Shown: positions 53,750 to 62,466 of the stretch, piece by piece | Numbering within the stretch: position 1 is the stretch's first letter | Layout: each line of letters starts with the position of its first letter | NCBI RefSeq assembly: GCF_036636695.1 | Contig: NZ_JAVWNW010000009.1 | Length of the DNA: 64,000 nucleotides | Strand: one strand, 5' to 3' | From: Anaerorhabdus sp036636695 | GTDB taxonomy: Bacteria; Bacillota_I; Bacilli_A; Erysipelotrichales; Erysipelotrichaceae | The notes under the pieces: generated by a model | Told to the model about the DNA's origin: nothing | Databases searched by the model: none | The model's input: the letters and a program-made list of their open reading frames with translations, nothing else | Made by a program: the position numbers and the translations under genes

Positions 53750-55798
53750 CTATTCACCTACGATTTCTAATCCTTTAACCATCATTGTTCCTACACTTAC
53801 TACAAATCCACATCCACCACTTTCAAGATCATCATCATGACAACATAACTCTTGATTGTTATAACTAACGTTTATTAAATTACCTACAACTTGTACACAT
53901 GTTAATATTTCATCATATTCATCAAAGATGAATTCTTTAGCTACGAGCACTTCGGTTTTTTTATTTAAAACTTTAATAATTTTTGCTTGGTTTTCTTCAA
54001 GAATAAATGCATAATATTTTCTTAATCCCTGCATTCTGAATATTATTCCACTAGATTTACTTCTCACTGGTATCAATGTGCTAATACATGAATAATCTTT
54101 CCATTCACGATTTCCTATATATAACAAACCATTCTCTTTTGTTGATGAAACACAGAATGTTGATAAATGATCTACTGCACTTTCATTCGTAGTTGTTGTA
54201 AATGCTTTATACCATGTTGGTGCCGCATGTCCTGTAAGATAATTAGGACTCATTTCAAATGTTGTTTCGTATTTGACATTGGGATTACCATAATAAGTAA
54301 CATAATCTACAATGATTGTCTCTTGCACTTTATTTTCAAATTCAAGTCCAACACTGATAATTGGATATCCTTTGTTGCTAGGGATTCTCCATCTTGTTGT
54401 TACATCATTTTCAAAAAGTAGTGACTCTGATTTAATTCTTTCAATTTTCTCTTCACCGTTCACAATTTCCACAAAGAATTTTCCATGTATTTTCTCATTT
54501 AGAATCAACTTTGTTTCTAACCATTGCCCAGGAAAAATAGGAGGTGATTGCACTAATTCATACCCACTCGATTCTTGGTTTTTATCGTAATAATAAATAT
54601 CTCTTTTAATACTTCCATTCTCTGTTAGTTCAACATAAAGTCCTTTTTGTTTAACTTCCATGTATGAGCCAAAACAGCATGAATCTTCACTATAAAATCC
54701 GTTAGTACTACCATAAAAATCAAAGCTATATTTTTTATCATATTCCTTACAATCATGATAAATTTTATTTCTTATATTTAATAAATTACATGTAATCGAT
54801 GTAACATCTTGATTTACTTCAGCTGACTCTGCATTAACAACATATACTTTTTCATTGAATTCATTTTTCAAATAATCATATTTATAAATTCCTTCAAGTC
54901 CTAAACGAATACCTTCAATGCAACCCACATTTCCAGCATTACAATCCGTGTCCCAACCACATGATGTCGCAATACTAATCGCATTTAAAAAATCATTATC
55001 ATTCATCAATAATGACATAAGTATTGCCAGAAAGTTTGTAACTATTGGACAATTTCCTTTGTATCTTTCATAGTTGTGTGTTGTCTCTATATAATCTCTA
55101 ACTTCTCGCCATGATGTATTCTTTGAACACACATCTATCATTTCATCGACATAATTTGTAACATCTGTTTCATCGAGAATCACACATGCTTTTTTAAGTG
55201 CTTTTTTGATATCTTTTTCTTCGTAAACAATCGCTTCTAAAATAGCGATAAAGGCTGCCATCTTGACTGCAATTCCATCATGAGAAACTTGGGCAGCAGC
55301 AATTGCGTTTTTCTTTGCAGATTCAGGATGTCCTAAATGTATTAAGCCCCATCCATCTATAAAAATTTGTGAACCAATTTGTTCAGCACAAACCTTGCCA
55401 TTGGTTTCGATTGCTCCACTTTTTGGGGCATCAATTCCATTTACTAGATTGAGATATGCTGTATGTTCAGTAGAGCGATAATAACCGCCCCACCAAAATA
55501 TTGTTTTATGTTCAATGATTTCATTAAGCCAAAAATCTCCAATGTCTTTGCTAGTACATTCACTCGCATCAATTTCTTTTAATACATTTATAAATGTAAA
55601 TGTTCCTGACAAATCATCATCGACTTCAACTATTTTTGAACCTACTTGATTATGCACATAACTTTTTACTTCATCAAATGTATCCCTTATTCTTTTGTAT
55701 GACCATCCTTCTACAGGTCTCCCTAGATAAACTCCAATTGTCTTACCTAGAACACCTGCATAGATTGCATCTTCAATTCTATCGGTTAATTGTCGCAT
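53750..55798 (-). CDS. ADP-ribosylglycohydrolase-fold protein with C-terminal carbohydrate-binding-like domain
   Basis: 682 residues. Residues about 5-320 have the ARH fold: the first metal Asp cluster EVDDDLSGT, and SCGWDTDCNAGNVGCIEGI, the second cluster. Residues about 330-490 and 510-680 look like two beta-sandwich domains resembling LamG/GH16-like modules (GIIFRMQGLRKYYAFIL, ISVGTMMVKGLEIVG). No signal peptide. Such fusions sit in sugar operons and may be glycosidases rather than true ADP-ribose hydrolases. The ATG at 55798 with GAGG six bases upstream overlaps the nucleoside hydrolase stop. Confidence 0.72.
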   Translation of the reverse strand: MRQLTDRIEDAIYAGVLGKTIGVYLGRPVEGWSYKRIRDTFDEVKSYVHNQVGSKIVEVDDDLSGTFTFINVLKEIDASECTSKDIGDFWLNEIIEHKTIFWWGGYYRSTEHTAYLNLVNGIDAPKSGAIETNGKVCAEQIGSQIFIDGWGLIHLGHPESAKKNAIAAAQVSHDGIAVKMAAFIAILEAIVYEEKDIKKALKKACVILDETDVTNYVDEMIDVCSKNTSWREVRDYIETTHNYERYKGNCPIVTNFLAILMSLLMNDNDFLNAISIATSCGWDTDCNAGNVGCIEGIRLGLEGIYKYDYLKNEFNEKVYVVNAESAEVNQDVTSITCNLLNIRNKIYHDCKEYDKKYSFDFYGSTNGFYSEDSCCFGSYMEVKQKGLYVELTENGSIKRDIYYYDKNQESSGYELVQSPPIFPGQWLETKLILNEKIHGKFFVEIVNGEEKIERIKSESLLFENDVTTRWRIPSNKGYPIISVGLEFENKVQETIIVDYVTYYGNPNVKYETTFEMSPNYLTGHAAPTWYKAFTTTTNESAVDHLSTFCVSSTKENGLLYIGNREWKDYSCISTLIPVRSKSSGIIFRMQGLRKYYAFILEENQAKIIKVLNKKTEVLVAKEFIFDEYDEILTCVQVVGNLINVSYNNQELCCHDDDLESGGCGFVVSVGTMMVKGLEIVGE

Positions 55799-56678
55799 AT
55801 AGTTCCTCAAGGAATTCATCTTTCTTAATTGAAGTCACAATAAAATGATTGCCGTTTTCTCTACTTTGCCATGATGTCATCCCTAAATCAGATGAACACT
55901 TTTTTAAATCCACACTTAACTTTCCACGTTCACCATTGACCATTTCTGGATGAAATACATACATCGCTGCCATTGGATCATGATAGCTGTATTCATTAAA
56001 TCGTTCAAACCAAATATCTGCCATATCTTTGATGATACCACTATATTTACCCTTAAGATTTTCATGCATATACGCTTTACTATGGTTTAATGAATAGGTC
56101 ACATCACATGGATAAATAACCACTTCTTTAAAAGGCGCACTTAAAACAATTTCAGCTGCTTGGGGATCACAAATAAAATTCCAATCCACTAAACCTTTTT
56201 TACTTTCACTTGTATCAATTTTCCCACCCATTAAAACAAGGCGTTTTAACTTTGATATAATTTCTGGAAATTCAGTTATCGCAAGGGCAATGTTAGTGAG
56301 CGGTCCAATAGCTACTACCGTAACATCGCCATCAACATTCATGATATACTCTCTAAGAAATTTAGCTGGATTAGTTTGATATTCTTTTGATGCTACATCA
56401 TACTTCGTTAATACCGCTGCTTGGGGACATTCTGGTTGGTGATTAATTGTTTGTTTATTCGCTAATTTTAATGGATCATCACTACCCACACAAATTTCAA
56501 TCTTATTTTTCTTCGCTTTCGTAGTAAAGTAATCGCATAACTGCGCACGTTTCCTAGCTTCTCCTGTACATGTTGAAATTCCTACTATTTCACATGCATC
56601 ATTATTCAACAAATAGGTTAGCGCAAATGAATCATCAATATCGCTCCCAATATCTGTATCTAGAATTATTCTCTCCAT
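55779..56678 (-). CDS. Inosine-uridine-type nucleoside hydrolase
   Basis: 299 residues. The N-terminal calcium and catalytic cluster is IILDTDIGSDIDDSFAL; VTVVAIGPLTNIALAI and WNFICDPQAAEIVLSAP are further family motifs, with the substrate His region HDPMAAMY. It cleaves N-ribosyl or similar N-glycosidic bonds. Not near other nucleoside genes: its neighbours are sugar enzymes, so an atypical N-glycoside may be the target. GGGGAGAG precedes the ATG, and the full-length GH43 frame would end one base upstream. Confidence 0.88.
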   Translation of the reverse strand: MERIILDTDIGSDIDDSFALTYLLNNDACEIVGISTCTGEARKRAQLCDYFTTKAKKNKIEICVGSDDPLKLANKQTINHQPECPQAAVLTKYDVASKEYQTNPAKFLREYIMNVDGDVTVVAIGPLTNIALAITEFPEIISKLKRLVLMGGKIDTSESKKGLVDWNFICDPQAAEIVLSAPFKEVVIYPCDVTYSLNHSKAYMHENLKGKYSGIIKDMADIWFERFNEYSYHDPMAAMYVFHPEMVNGERGKLSVDLKKCSSDLGMTSWQSRENGNHFIVTSIKKDEFLEELYATINR

Positions 56679-56679
56679 A

Positions 56680-56853
56680 TTACTCTCCCCAACTTAATTT
56701 CAAATTACTGAATTCTACTCCTTGTTTTCCATAACAGAAAAATCCTGGTCTAAGACTCATGAAGCCACCATAACTATTATGATTAAATGTTGATATATCA
56801 ATAACGTTATTTATCTTCACAAAGGTTTCTCCATCATAACTGACATAGGATTT
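56680..56853 (-). pseudogene. Detached C-terminal part of the GH43 gene beyond an in-frame TGA
   Basis: Reading on in the same frame after the TGA at 56856-56854 gives 57 residues with a natural end: KSYVSYDGETFVKINN, then YGGFMSLRPGFFCYGKQG and VEFSNLKLSWGE, stopping at 56680. This is the usual last strand block of a GH43-associated beta-sandwich (Y-D-G, then G-F-x-G, then F-x-x-x-x). The frame closes one base before the nucleoside hydrolase start, the tight spacing seen elsewhere in the operon. Confidence 0.75.
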
Positions 56854-58047
56854 TCAATAAAAATCTTTAACACTTATTTTTATTTTGCGTACTAGTTGAT
56901 CACAACTAATTTCATTTAATAGCTCATTATGGCGAATAATCTTAATCTTATTCGTTTCTATACCTATACCAATACAATGTTCTTCATTATAAAACATTGT
57001 AATTCCTGCGACTGTATCTTTAAGTACTGATAAATCACACTCTAACTCAAATGAATTCTTTGCAAGAGGAAATAATAATTTTTCAGAATTACCCATTGTA
57101 TTTCCTTTTGCATATAATCTAAATCCATTTTCAATAGTCTCCACTTTAGCTTGTTCTTTAAAGGAAACAAATTCATTTTGAAGTTGCATAAATGTTTTTT
57201 CTTTTCCTGCAATACATTGATGAGTTCGATAGAACCATCCATGGTTATCCCATTCTATTTTTTCTATCAAACATTGACGGCCCCATAAGAATGCATCTTT
57301 TTGATAAGCATGATAAATACTATACCAGCCATCATCAGCTTCAAAGATAGTCGCATGTCCTTGACAATGCCAATCATCACTTCTATCTTTCGCAACAATT
57401 ATTGGATTACATGGTGAAAACTCCCAAGGACCTTCAACACTTTTGCTTCGTGCTGATAATACACGATGACCTGTTGCTGGCCCAGCAGTTCCACCTGTTG
57501 TAACAGTATAGTAAATCATATCTTGATGCACCATGAGTTTTGGACTTTCAATAAAGTCCCCTTCAATATCTTCATCATTATCGACAACAAAATCTGGAAA
57601 TACTTTTCTAAGTGGTGATGTTCTTTTAAGACCATCTTCACTTAATTCGCACATCATCCCTTTACCCAAAAACAAATAATTTTTATTCTCATGTCTTAAA
57701 AAACCTGGATCTATGTACTCTTGAATATCCAGAGAAAGAGGAGTACTCCATGAAAACTTATTTATATCTTCACATGTGATTACCCAATTCTCATTTTCTG
57801 CATAGAAATAGATACATAATTTATTATTAATTACTGCAAGTTCAGGTGCCCATACATCTCGATCAAATTCTTGTAAACAAGACCCCATAAACTCCCAATC
57901 TATTAAATCCTTTGAACGAAACATTGGAAGTGCTGGACGATATTTCATTGAAGAGAAAACAACATAATAATACGCTTCAACTTTTACAATTGATGGATCT
58001 GGATAGTCACCTTGAAAACATGCTTTATTATGATTTGATTGCACCAT
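56854..58047 (-). CDS. GH43-family glycoside hydrolase (truncated by in-frame TGA)
   Basis: 397 residues to the TGA; 455 if read through. Five-bladed propeller features: GDYPDPSIVKVEAYYYVVFS (catalytic base Asp), DVWAPELAV (pKa-tuning Asp), FIESPKLMV (acid Glu) and GHATIFEADDGWYSIYHAY. The catalytic domain is complete; the stop falls in the C-terminal beta-sandwich just after KISVKDFY. No signal peptide, so it acts on imported arabino- or xylo-oligosaccharides or similar. The start overlaps the permease stop by 20 bases. A TGG-to-TGA change would explain the truncation. Confidence 0.85.
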   Translation of the reverse strand: MVQSNHNKACFQGDYPDPSIVKVEAYYYVVFSSMKYRPALPMFRSKDLIDWEFMGSCLQEFDRDVWAPELAVINNKLCIYFYAENENWVITCEDINKFSWSTPLSLDIQEYIDPGFLRHENKNYLFLGKGMMCELSEDGLKRTSPLRKVFPDFVVDNDEDIEGDFIESPKLMVHQDMIYYTVTTGGTAGPATGHRVLSARSKSVEGPWEFSPCNPIIVAKDRSDDWHCQGHATIFEADDGWYSIYHAYQKDAFLWGRQCLIEKIEWDNHGWFYRTHQCIAGKEKTFMQLQNEFVSFKEQAKVETIENGFRLYAKGNTMGNSEKLLFPLAKNSFELECDLSVLKDTVAGITMFYNEEHCIGIGIETNKIKIIRHNELLNEISCDQLVRKIKISVKDFY

Positions 58048-58906
58048 CAGTCATACCTTTAATAATATGTTTTTGACCAAACAAGAAGACAATTAATACT
58101 GGTATGATTGCAAGTAATGTTGATGTTAAAATTAAATCCCATTGTTTTGTATAAGCCCCTGCAAAGTTAGATACTGCAAGTGGTAATGTTTGTATCGCAT
58201 TTCCTTTACCTAATATTAATAGTGGTAACAAGAAGTCATTCCAAATCCAAATACCATTTAAAATTACAACTGTTACTATGATTGGTTTTAACATAGGTAA
58301 AATAATATAAATAAATACTTGCCATTTAGATGCACCATCAATTTCAGCTGCTTGTTCAATTGTTACCGGAATACCTTTAATGAATCCAGATAACATGAAA
58401 ACTGACATTGCCATACCAAAACCTGTGTAAGCTAGTATCATTCCTGGATAAGAACGTAACAAGTTAAATCCCATTAATGGTAATGTCACATTTTGACTTA
58501 ATGTTCTAAACCAAGAAACAAGTGGAAACATGATTACTTGGAAAGGTATAACCATTGCTGCTACGAACATTAAGTAAACAATTGTTGAAAACTTAGATTT
58601 ATTTCTTGTGATTGACCATGCACACATCGAAGATATAATTGTGATTGTAACCAACGAACAAATCGTGATGACAACACTTGAAATAAAAGAACTACTATAA
58701 TTAACTGCACGATCAGATAATACGGCTTTAACATTTTGAAACAATAGACCCCAATTTTCTGGAATCGCTAATGGATCCAGAATAATTTGTCCATTACTTT
58801 TTGCGGCATTCATAATTACAAGAAATAATGGAGATATAAAGATAATAAAGACGATAATTGCAAATATTTCTAGAAGCAACAAACCTATTTTTTTCTTGCT
58901 TATCAT
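58028..58906 (-). CDS. CUT1 ABC sugar permease (MalG-type)
   Basis: 292 residues, six membrane helices. The EAA loop that contacts the ATPase reads EQAAEIDGASKWQVFIYIILPMLKPI. Works with the permease at 58903 and the binding protein at 59901. Start overlaps the partner stop (ATGA). No ATPase gene nearby. Confidence 0.9.
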   Translation of the reverse strand: MISKKKIGLLLLEIFAIIVFIIFISPLFLVIMNAAKSNGQIILDPLAIPENWGLLFQNVKAVLSDRAVNYSSSFISSVVITICSLVTITIISSMCAWSITRNKSKFSTIVYLMFVAAMVIPFQVIMFPLVSWFRTLSQNVTLPLMGFNLLRSYPGMILAYTGFGMAMSVFMLSGFIKGIPVTIEQAAEIDGASKWQVFIYIILPMLKPIIVTVVILNGIWIWNDFLLPLLILGKGNAIQTLPLAVSNFAGAYTKQWDLILTSTLLAIIPVLIVFLFGQKHIIKGMTDGAIKS

Positions 58907-59832
58907 GATTCTACCTCTTTCTTTCTTGTTATACTTGTTTGAATTAATGATATGACAACGAGTGCTATAAAGAATAATACGGCTTTAGCTTGTCCTTGTG
59001 CCATCATATTTTCTACAGACGCTGTATTAAAGATATTCATTGAAATAACTTCCGTTGCTTTAATTGCCTGTCCCATAAACATCGTTGATGGTCCACCACC
59101 TGTTAATGAAAGTATTACATCATATTGTTTAAATGAATTGGTCAACGTCAAGAATAAGGTAATTGTGAATGCTGGCATAATCATTGGAATAGTAATTTTC
59201 TTAAGTCTTTGCCATGCACTTGCACCATCTAATTTACTAGCCTCAATCAATTCTGTTGGAACGTTTTGTAAAGCTGTATAGTAAATCATCATAATGTATC
59301 CTGCATATTGCCATGAAGAAGTCATAACTAAAGCAATGATTGCTAGTTTAGGATCTGACAAGAAGAATTTATTTGCTAAAAAGCTTATATTTGCCATCTC
59401 ACCAAAACTAATAAATACATTATTAAAGATGAATTGCCAAATATAACCTAATACGATACCCCCAATTAAGTTTGGCACAAAGAATCCTGTACGGTATAAA
59501 TTACGTCCTTTTACTTTAGATGAAACTAAAAGTGCAAGACTAAACGAAATTACATTAACCACTACGAAATTCAAAAGTCCAAAGACTATTGTAATCATGA
59601 TTGAATATTGGAATCTTGTGTTTGTAACACTATCAATATAGTTTTTAAATCCTACAAAATCCAATGTACTTTGAGTAATCCCTGTCCAGTTTGTGAAAGA
59701 GTAATACACCCCTAGACAAAACGGTACAGCGATAACAATCAAGAAAGCCAAAATTGCGGGTGTTGCAAAAAGTGTATAAAAGATTTTATCTTTTCTCTTC
59801 TTTTTCAACATTCCTGTTTTATTACGTTTCAC
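58903..59832 (-). CDS. CUT1 ABC sugar permease (MalF-type)
   Basis: 309 residues. Six membrane helices start at about residue 18 after a basic N-terminus. The EAA loop reads IEASKLDGASAWQRLKKITI. One of the few genes here ending in TGA, followed in frame by TAA. Sixty-eight bases and a strong hairpin separate it from the binding protein gene. Confidence 0.9.
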   Translation of the reverse strand: MKRNKTGMLKKKRKDKIFYTLFATPAILAFLIVIAVPFCLGVYYSFTNWTGITQSTLDFVGFKNYIDSVTNTRFQYSIMITIVFGLLNFVVVNVISFSLALLVSSKVKGRNLYRTGFFVPNLIGGIVLGYIWQFIFNNVFISFGEMANISFLANKFFLSDPKLAIIALVMTSSWQYAGYIMMIYYTALQNVPTELIEASKLDGASAWQRLKKITIPMIMPAFTITLFLTLTNSFKQYDVILSLTGGGPSTMFMGQAIKATEVISMNIFNTASVENMMAQGQAKAVLFFIALVVISLIQTSITRKKEVES

Positions 59833-59850
59833 GTTAAATCCCCTTTCTGA

Positions 59851-59884
59851 TTTTATAAAAGCAGACAGTTTGATCTGTCTGCTT
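59851..59884 (-). terminator. Attenuator-like hairpin between binding protein and permeases
   Basis: AAGCAGACAG-N6-CTGTCTGCTT followed by TTATAAAA on the minus strand, 16 bases after the binding-protein stop. Such partial terminators leave more message for the binding protein than for the membrane parts. Confidence 0.75.
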
Positions 59885-59900
59885 AATTGTTTCTGTCGAA

Positions 59901-61190
59901 TTATTTAGCTAAAGTTCCAATTGCTTCAGTAAATAATTTTTCAAATTGAGCTTGATCAATTTGTCCTAATGCTAGTTGGTTATAGATAGGACCAAGCGTA
60001 TTCATATTAAATCCATCAGGTGTAGAATATTGATTTGAGAATGAATATGCAGGTTTTCCATCAGCAACCCATTTAGCTAAGAATGAAGCAAGTGGTGTAG
60101 CAGGAGTATAAGCATTGTTTTTGAATGCAGGAACTAAGTTAATTTCATTAACAATTAATGCTTGTCCAGCATCACTGCTAGAAAGATCATTCAAGAATTT
60201 TTTAGCAAGATCAATGTTTTTAGAATCTTTGTTGATGCAGTAATAAGAAGGTGCACCAATAAATAATCCTTCTGAAGGTGTATTACCTAAACTTGCATAA
60301 GGTGCGAATCCCATTTCAAATTCTCCGCCGCCTTCTTTAATATTTTGTTCAGCCCAGCTTCCTTGGTGTAAGAATGCATATTTACCAGCACCAAAGGCAA
60401 TCATTTGTTCACTTGTGTTACCAACTGTTAACATTTTTTCATCTGTATAATCGAAGATTAATTTAACCCAGTTTGCATAATCAGTTAATCTAGCTGGATC
60501 AACTTGTCCTGCTAATACTTGGTCAATCACTGTTGTATCAGATGGATCAAGACCTGCAGATAAGTAAGCTGCAAAGTCATGGTTACCAGTAACCCAGTAA
60601 GCACCATCTGCTGCTGTCATAGAAACAACTCCAGTTAAACCTAATTCATCTTTCATACTGTCAATCTTTTCAAATGCTGCTTTATAAGCATCATAAGTAG
60701 TTAATGTAGCAGGATCAATTCCAGCTTTGTCTAGGATGTCTTTATTATATGCTAAGCCCCATCCTTCTACTGCAACTGGATAACCATAAACTGTACCTTC
60801 TTTTTCGAATGCATAGTCTGTGTTTTGAACCCAAGCTTCATCTGTTAAAGGTGCCATGATATCTTTATATAATTGATATCCACTTTCACCTTCAATAATG
60901 AAGATATCTGGAGTTTCACCAGCATTAATGTCAGCTTTCATACCAGCTCCATAGTCACATTCACCTGTACAAGTTTTTACTGTAACTTTAGCGTTGTTTT
61001 CAGCTCCCCATTTGTCTGCATAAGCTTGTAATGGAGTAGTAACCTCAGCCTTATTTTGATAAATAACTAAGTTTGCTGTTGCTCCTCCTTTTTCACCTTC
61101 AGTATTACCTGTAGTTCCACCGTTGTTGCTACAACCAACTAAGCTTGTTATAAGTAGTCCTGAAAGAATTAATGTAAGAAATTTTTTCAT
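59901..61190 (-). CDS. Sugar-binding lipoprotein of ABC importer
   Basis: 429 residues. Lipoprotein signal with lipobox LVGC (Cys near 20), a Gly/Asn linker, then a MalE-type solute-binding fold (DIFIIEGESGYQLYKDI, GYPVAVEGWGLAYNKDIL, GKYAFLHQGSWAEQNIK). Anchored outside the membrane; delivers an oligosaccharide to the permeases at 58028-59832. AAAGGAGGG precedes the ATG. First gene of the run of about 13 kb. Confidence 0.92.
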   Translation of the reverse strand: MKKFLTLILSGLLITSLVGCSNNGGTTGNTEGEKGGATANLVIYQNKAEVTTPLQAYADKWGAENNAKVTVKTCTGECDYGAGMKADINAGETPDIFIIEGESGYQLYKDIMAPLTDEAWVQNTDYAFEKEGTVYGYPVAVEGWGLAYNKDILDKAGIDPATLTTYDAYKAAFEKIDSMKDELGLTGVVSMTAADGAYWVTGNHDFAAYLSAGLDPSDTTVIDQVLAGQVDPARLTDYANWVKLIFDYTDEKMLTVGNTSEQMIAFGAGKYAFLHQGSWAEQNIKEGGGEFEMGFAPYASLGNTPSEGLFIGAPSYYCINKDSKNIDLAKKFLNDLSSSDAGQALIVNEINLVPAFKNNAYTPATPLASFLAKWVADGKPAYSFSNQYSTPDGFNMNTLGPIYNQLALGQIDQAQFEKLFTEAIGTLAK

Positions 61191-61218
61191 TTAATTTCTT
61201 CCCTCCTTTTATGGTTCT

Positions 61219-61262
61219 AGCATATAAGAAAACGTTTTCTATGTCAAGTGAAAACGCTTTCC
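61219..61262 (-). promoter_or_regulatory. Promoter with two LacI/CcpA-type operators before the binding-protein gene
   Basis: TTGACA (61247-61242), 17 bases, TATGCT (61224-61219). The 14-base palindrome AGAAAACGTTTTCT (61227-61240) fills the spacer, and TGAAAACGCTTTCC (61249-61262), a cre-like site, lies just upstream of -35. Centres are 22 bases apart, two helical turns. Confidence 0.8.
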
Positions 61263-61267
61263 TTTTT

Positions 61268-62041
61268 TCAAATTATTTCTATAATTTCCTTATCTTCTGT
61301 AATCTTAATCGCTATGTTATAGCTCGATAATCTGCTTAAAATCCTTTGTTTATCGGCTAAAATGTCATTACCGCAGTGAATATAATACATCTTATCTACC
61401 TTATATTTATTCGCTAAAACCATATCTACGATAACATTTGCGTTAAAATGCCCCGTTTCGCACATTAAAATGTCACAACCGTCTCTTAAGAATGATATTA
61501 AATCATCATAAGAATCTACATCTCCTGAGTAAATTATTACTTTATTTTCAGCTGTTATTCTAAATGAATAAGATGTCCAGGGCTCCTCTTTTTGCATATG
61601 ATAATTATGGTTTGCCTCAACTTTTATATTTTCATCTTGATAGATAATTCCATCCTGAATGAGTGACGCATTCATTTTATATCCTAATTTGAATCCTCCC
61701 TCAGTTTCTTGTAGCATCATCATCAAACCATCCCAACTTCTTTGATTTGGATAGTACACATCCAGTTGGCTTGCAATAGGAAAACCTTTTCCTATCAATG
61801 TGTTTTTACGAATATTCCACAATAAATTACCAAGTCCACCCACATGATCCATATGGGAATGACTAATAAAAATTGCTTTTACCTTCAGCAAATCTACTCC
61901 CATCATTGATGCTGTATACGAACAACCTTCTCCCGCATCAAACCAATAAAACTGATTATTTATTTCTAATGCAAAAGATACATGTTTTCTTTCTTTTATT
62001 GGTTCCGTTCCAGCCCCAGTTCCAAAACAGTATAATTTCAC
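61268..62041 (-). CDS. Metallo-beta-lactamase-fold hydrolase (RNase Z-like group)
   Basis: 257 residues. LYCFGTGAGTEP at the start, FDAGEGCSYTASM, the metal motif ISHSHMDHVGG, IYSGDVDSYDDL and CETGHFN are the beta-lactamase-fold landmarks. GTG at 62041 is chosen because GGGGGG lies seven bases upstream; an ATG at 62056 would include it. Substrate unknown; it may be a phosphodiesterase or lactonase acting in the sugar pathway. A terminator stands between it and the upstream membrane protein gene. Confidence 0.75.
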   Translation of the reverse strand: MKLYCFGTGAGTEPIKERKHVSFALEINNQFYWFDAGEGCSYTASMMGVDLLKVKAIFISHSHMDHVGGLGNLLWNIRKNTLIGKGFPIASQLDVYYPNQRSWDGLMMMLQETEGGFKLGYKMNASLIQDGIIYQDENIKVEANHNYHMQKEEPWTSYSFRITAENKVIIYSGDVDSYDDLISFLRDGCDILMCETGHFNANVIVDMVLANKYKVDKMYYIHCGNDILADKQRILSRLSSYNIAIKITEDKEIIEII

Positions 62042-62086
62042 TCTAAATCCCCCCAACTCTATTTAATTAAATATGTTTCCCACATA

Positions 62087-62118
62087 AAAAGCAATTGGAA
62101 ATTAATTCAATTGCTTTT
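62087..62118 (-). terminator. Terminator after the small membrane protein gene
   Basis: AAAAGCAATTG ... CAATTGCTTTT, an 11-base perfect stem with T-rich exit on the minus strand. A second weaker hairpin (GCATCGT ... ACGATGT) lies just upstream near 62125-62150. Confidence 0.75.
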
Positions 62119-62173
62119 ACAATTATTGACATCGTTTATTAGTTACGATGCCATTTTTATATTTTACTTTTTG

Positions 62174-62392
62174 TTAGAATTTCCAATTTCCTGTTTCAAT
62201 TGCCAATTTAAAGTCCATGTAATCAATCCCCATGAGTGTTGCAATTAAAACTAAAATGAACAAAATACCTGCGAAAATTGGTTGTGACAAACGTCTATCC
62301 GCTCTTTCACCTTTGCTTATGCTATACAGGCAACCAAGAAAATATATTCCTGTAGTCGCAAGCAATACATAGTTTAATGTCATCCCTGTCAT
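62174..62392 (-). CDS. Small membrane protein, two helices
   Basis: 72 residues with hydrophobic segments about 6-24 and 38-57, a basic loop between them (SKGERADRRLSQP) and a short acidic outer tail. AAGGGG precedes the ATG. It lies 74 bases after the amidohydrolase gene. Similar tiny proteins follow ABC sugar permeases in some Bacillota; function unknown. Confidence 0.6.
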   Translation of the reverse strand: MTGMTLNYVLLATTGIYFLGCLYSISKGERADRRLSQPIFAGILFILVLIATLMGIDYMDFKLAIETGNWKF

Positions 62393-62466
62393 TCCCTTAT
62401 CCCCTTTCTCAAAAGTAATTCATCTACGAATTAACCTTCTATTTAAAGACAAGGAAAACAGAAACT

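Noticed and set aside
56854..56856. TGA read as tryptophan throughout (mycoplasma-type code)
   Set aside because: All other genes are continuous under the standard code, Trp is written TGG, and several genes (for example at 58903, 61268, 62467) end naturally at TGA.
62119..62173. Riboswitch or small RNA between the small membrane protein and the hydrolase gene
   Set aside because: Only two simple hairpins are visible, one a plain terminator; no known aptamer pattern was recognised.
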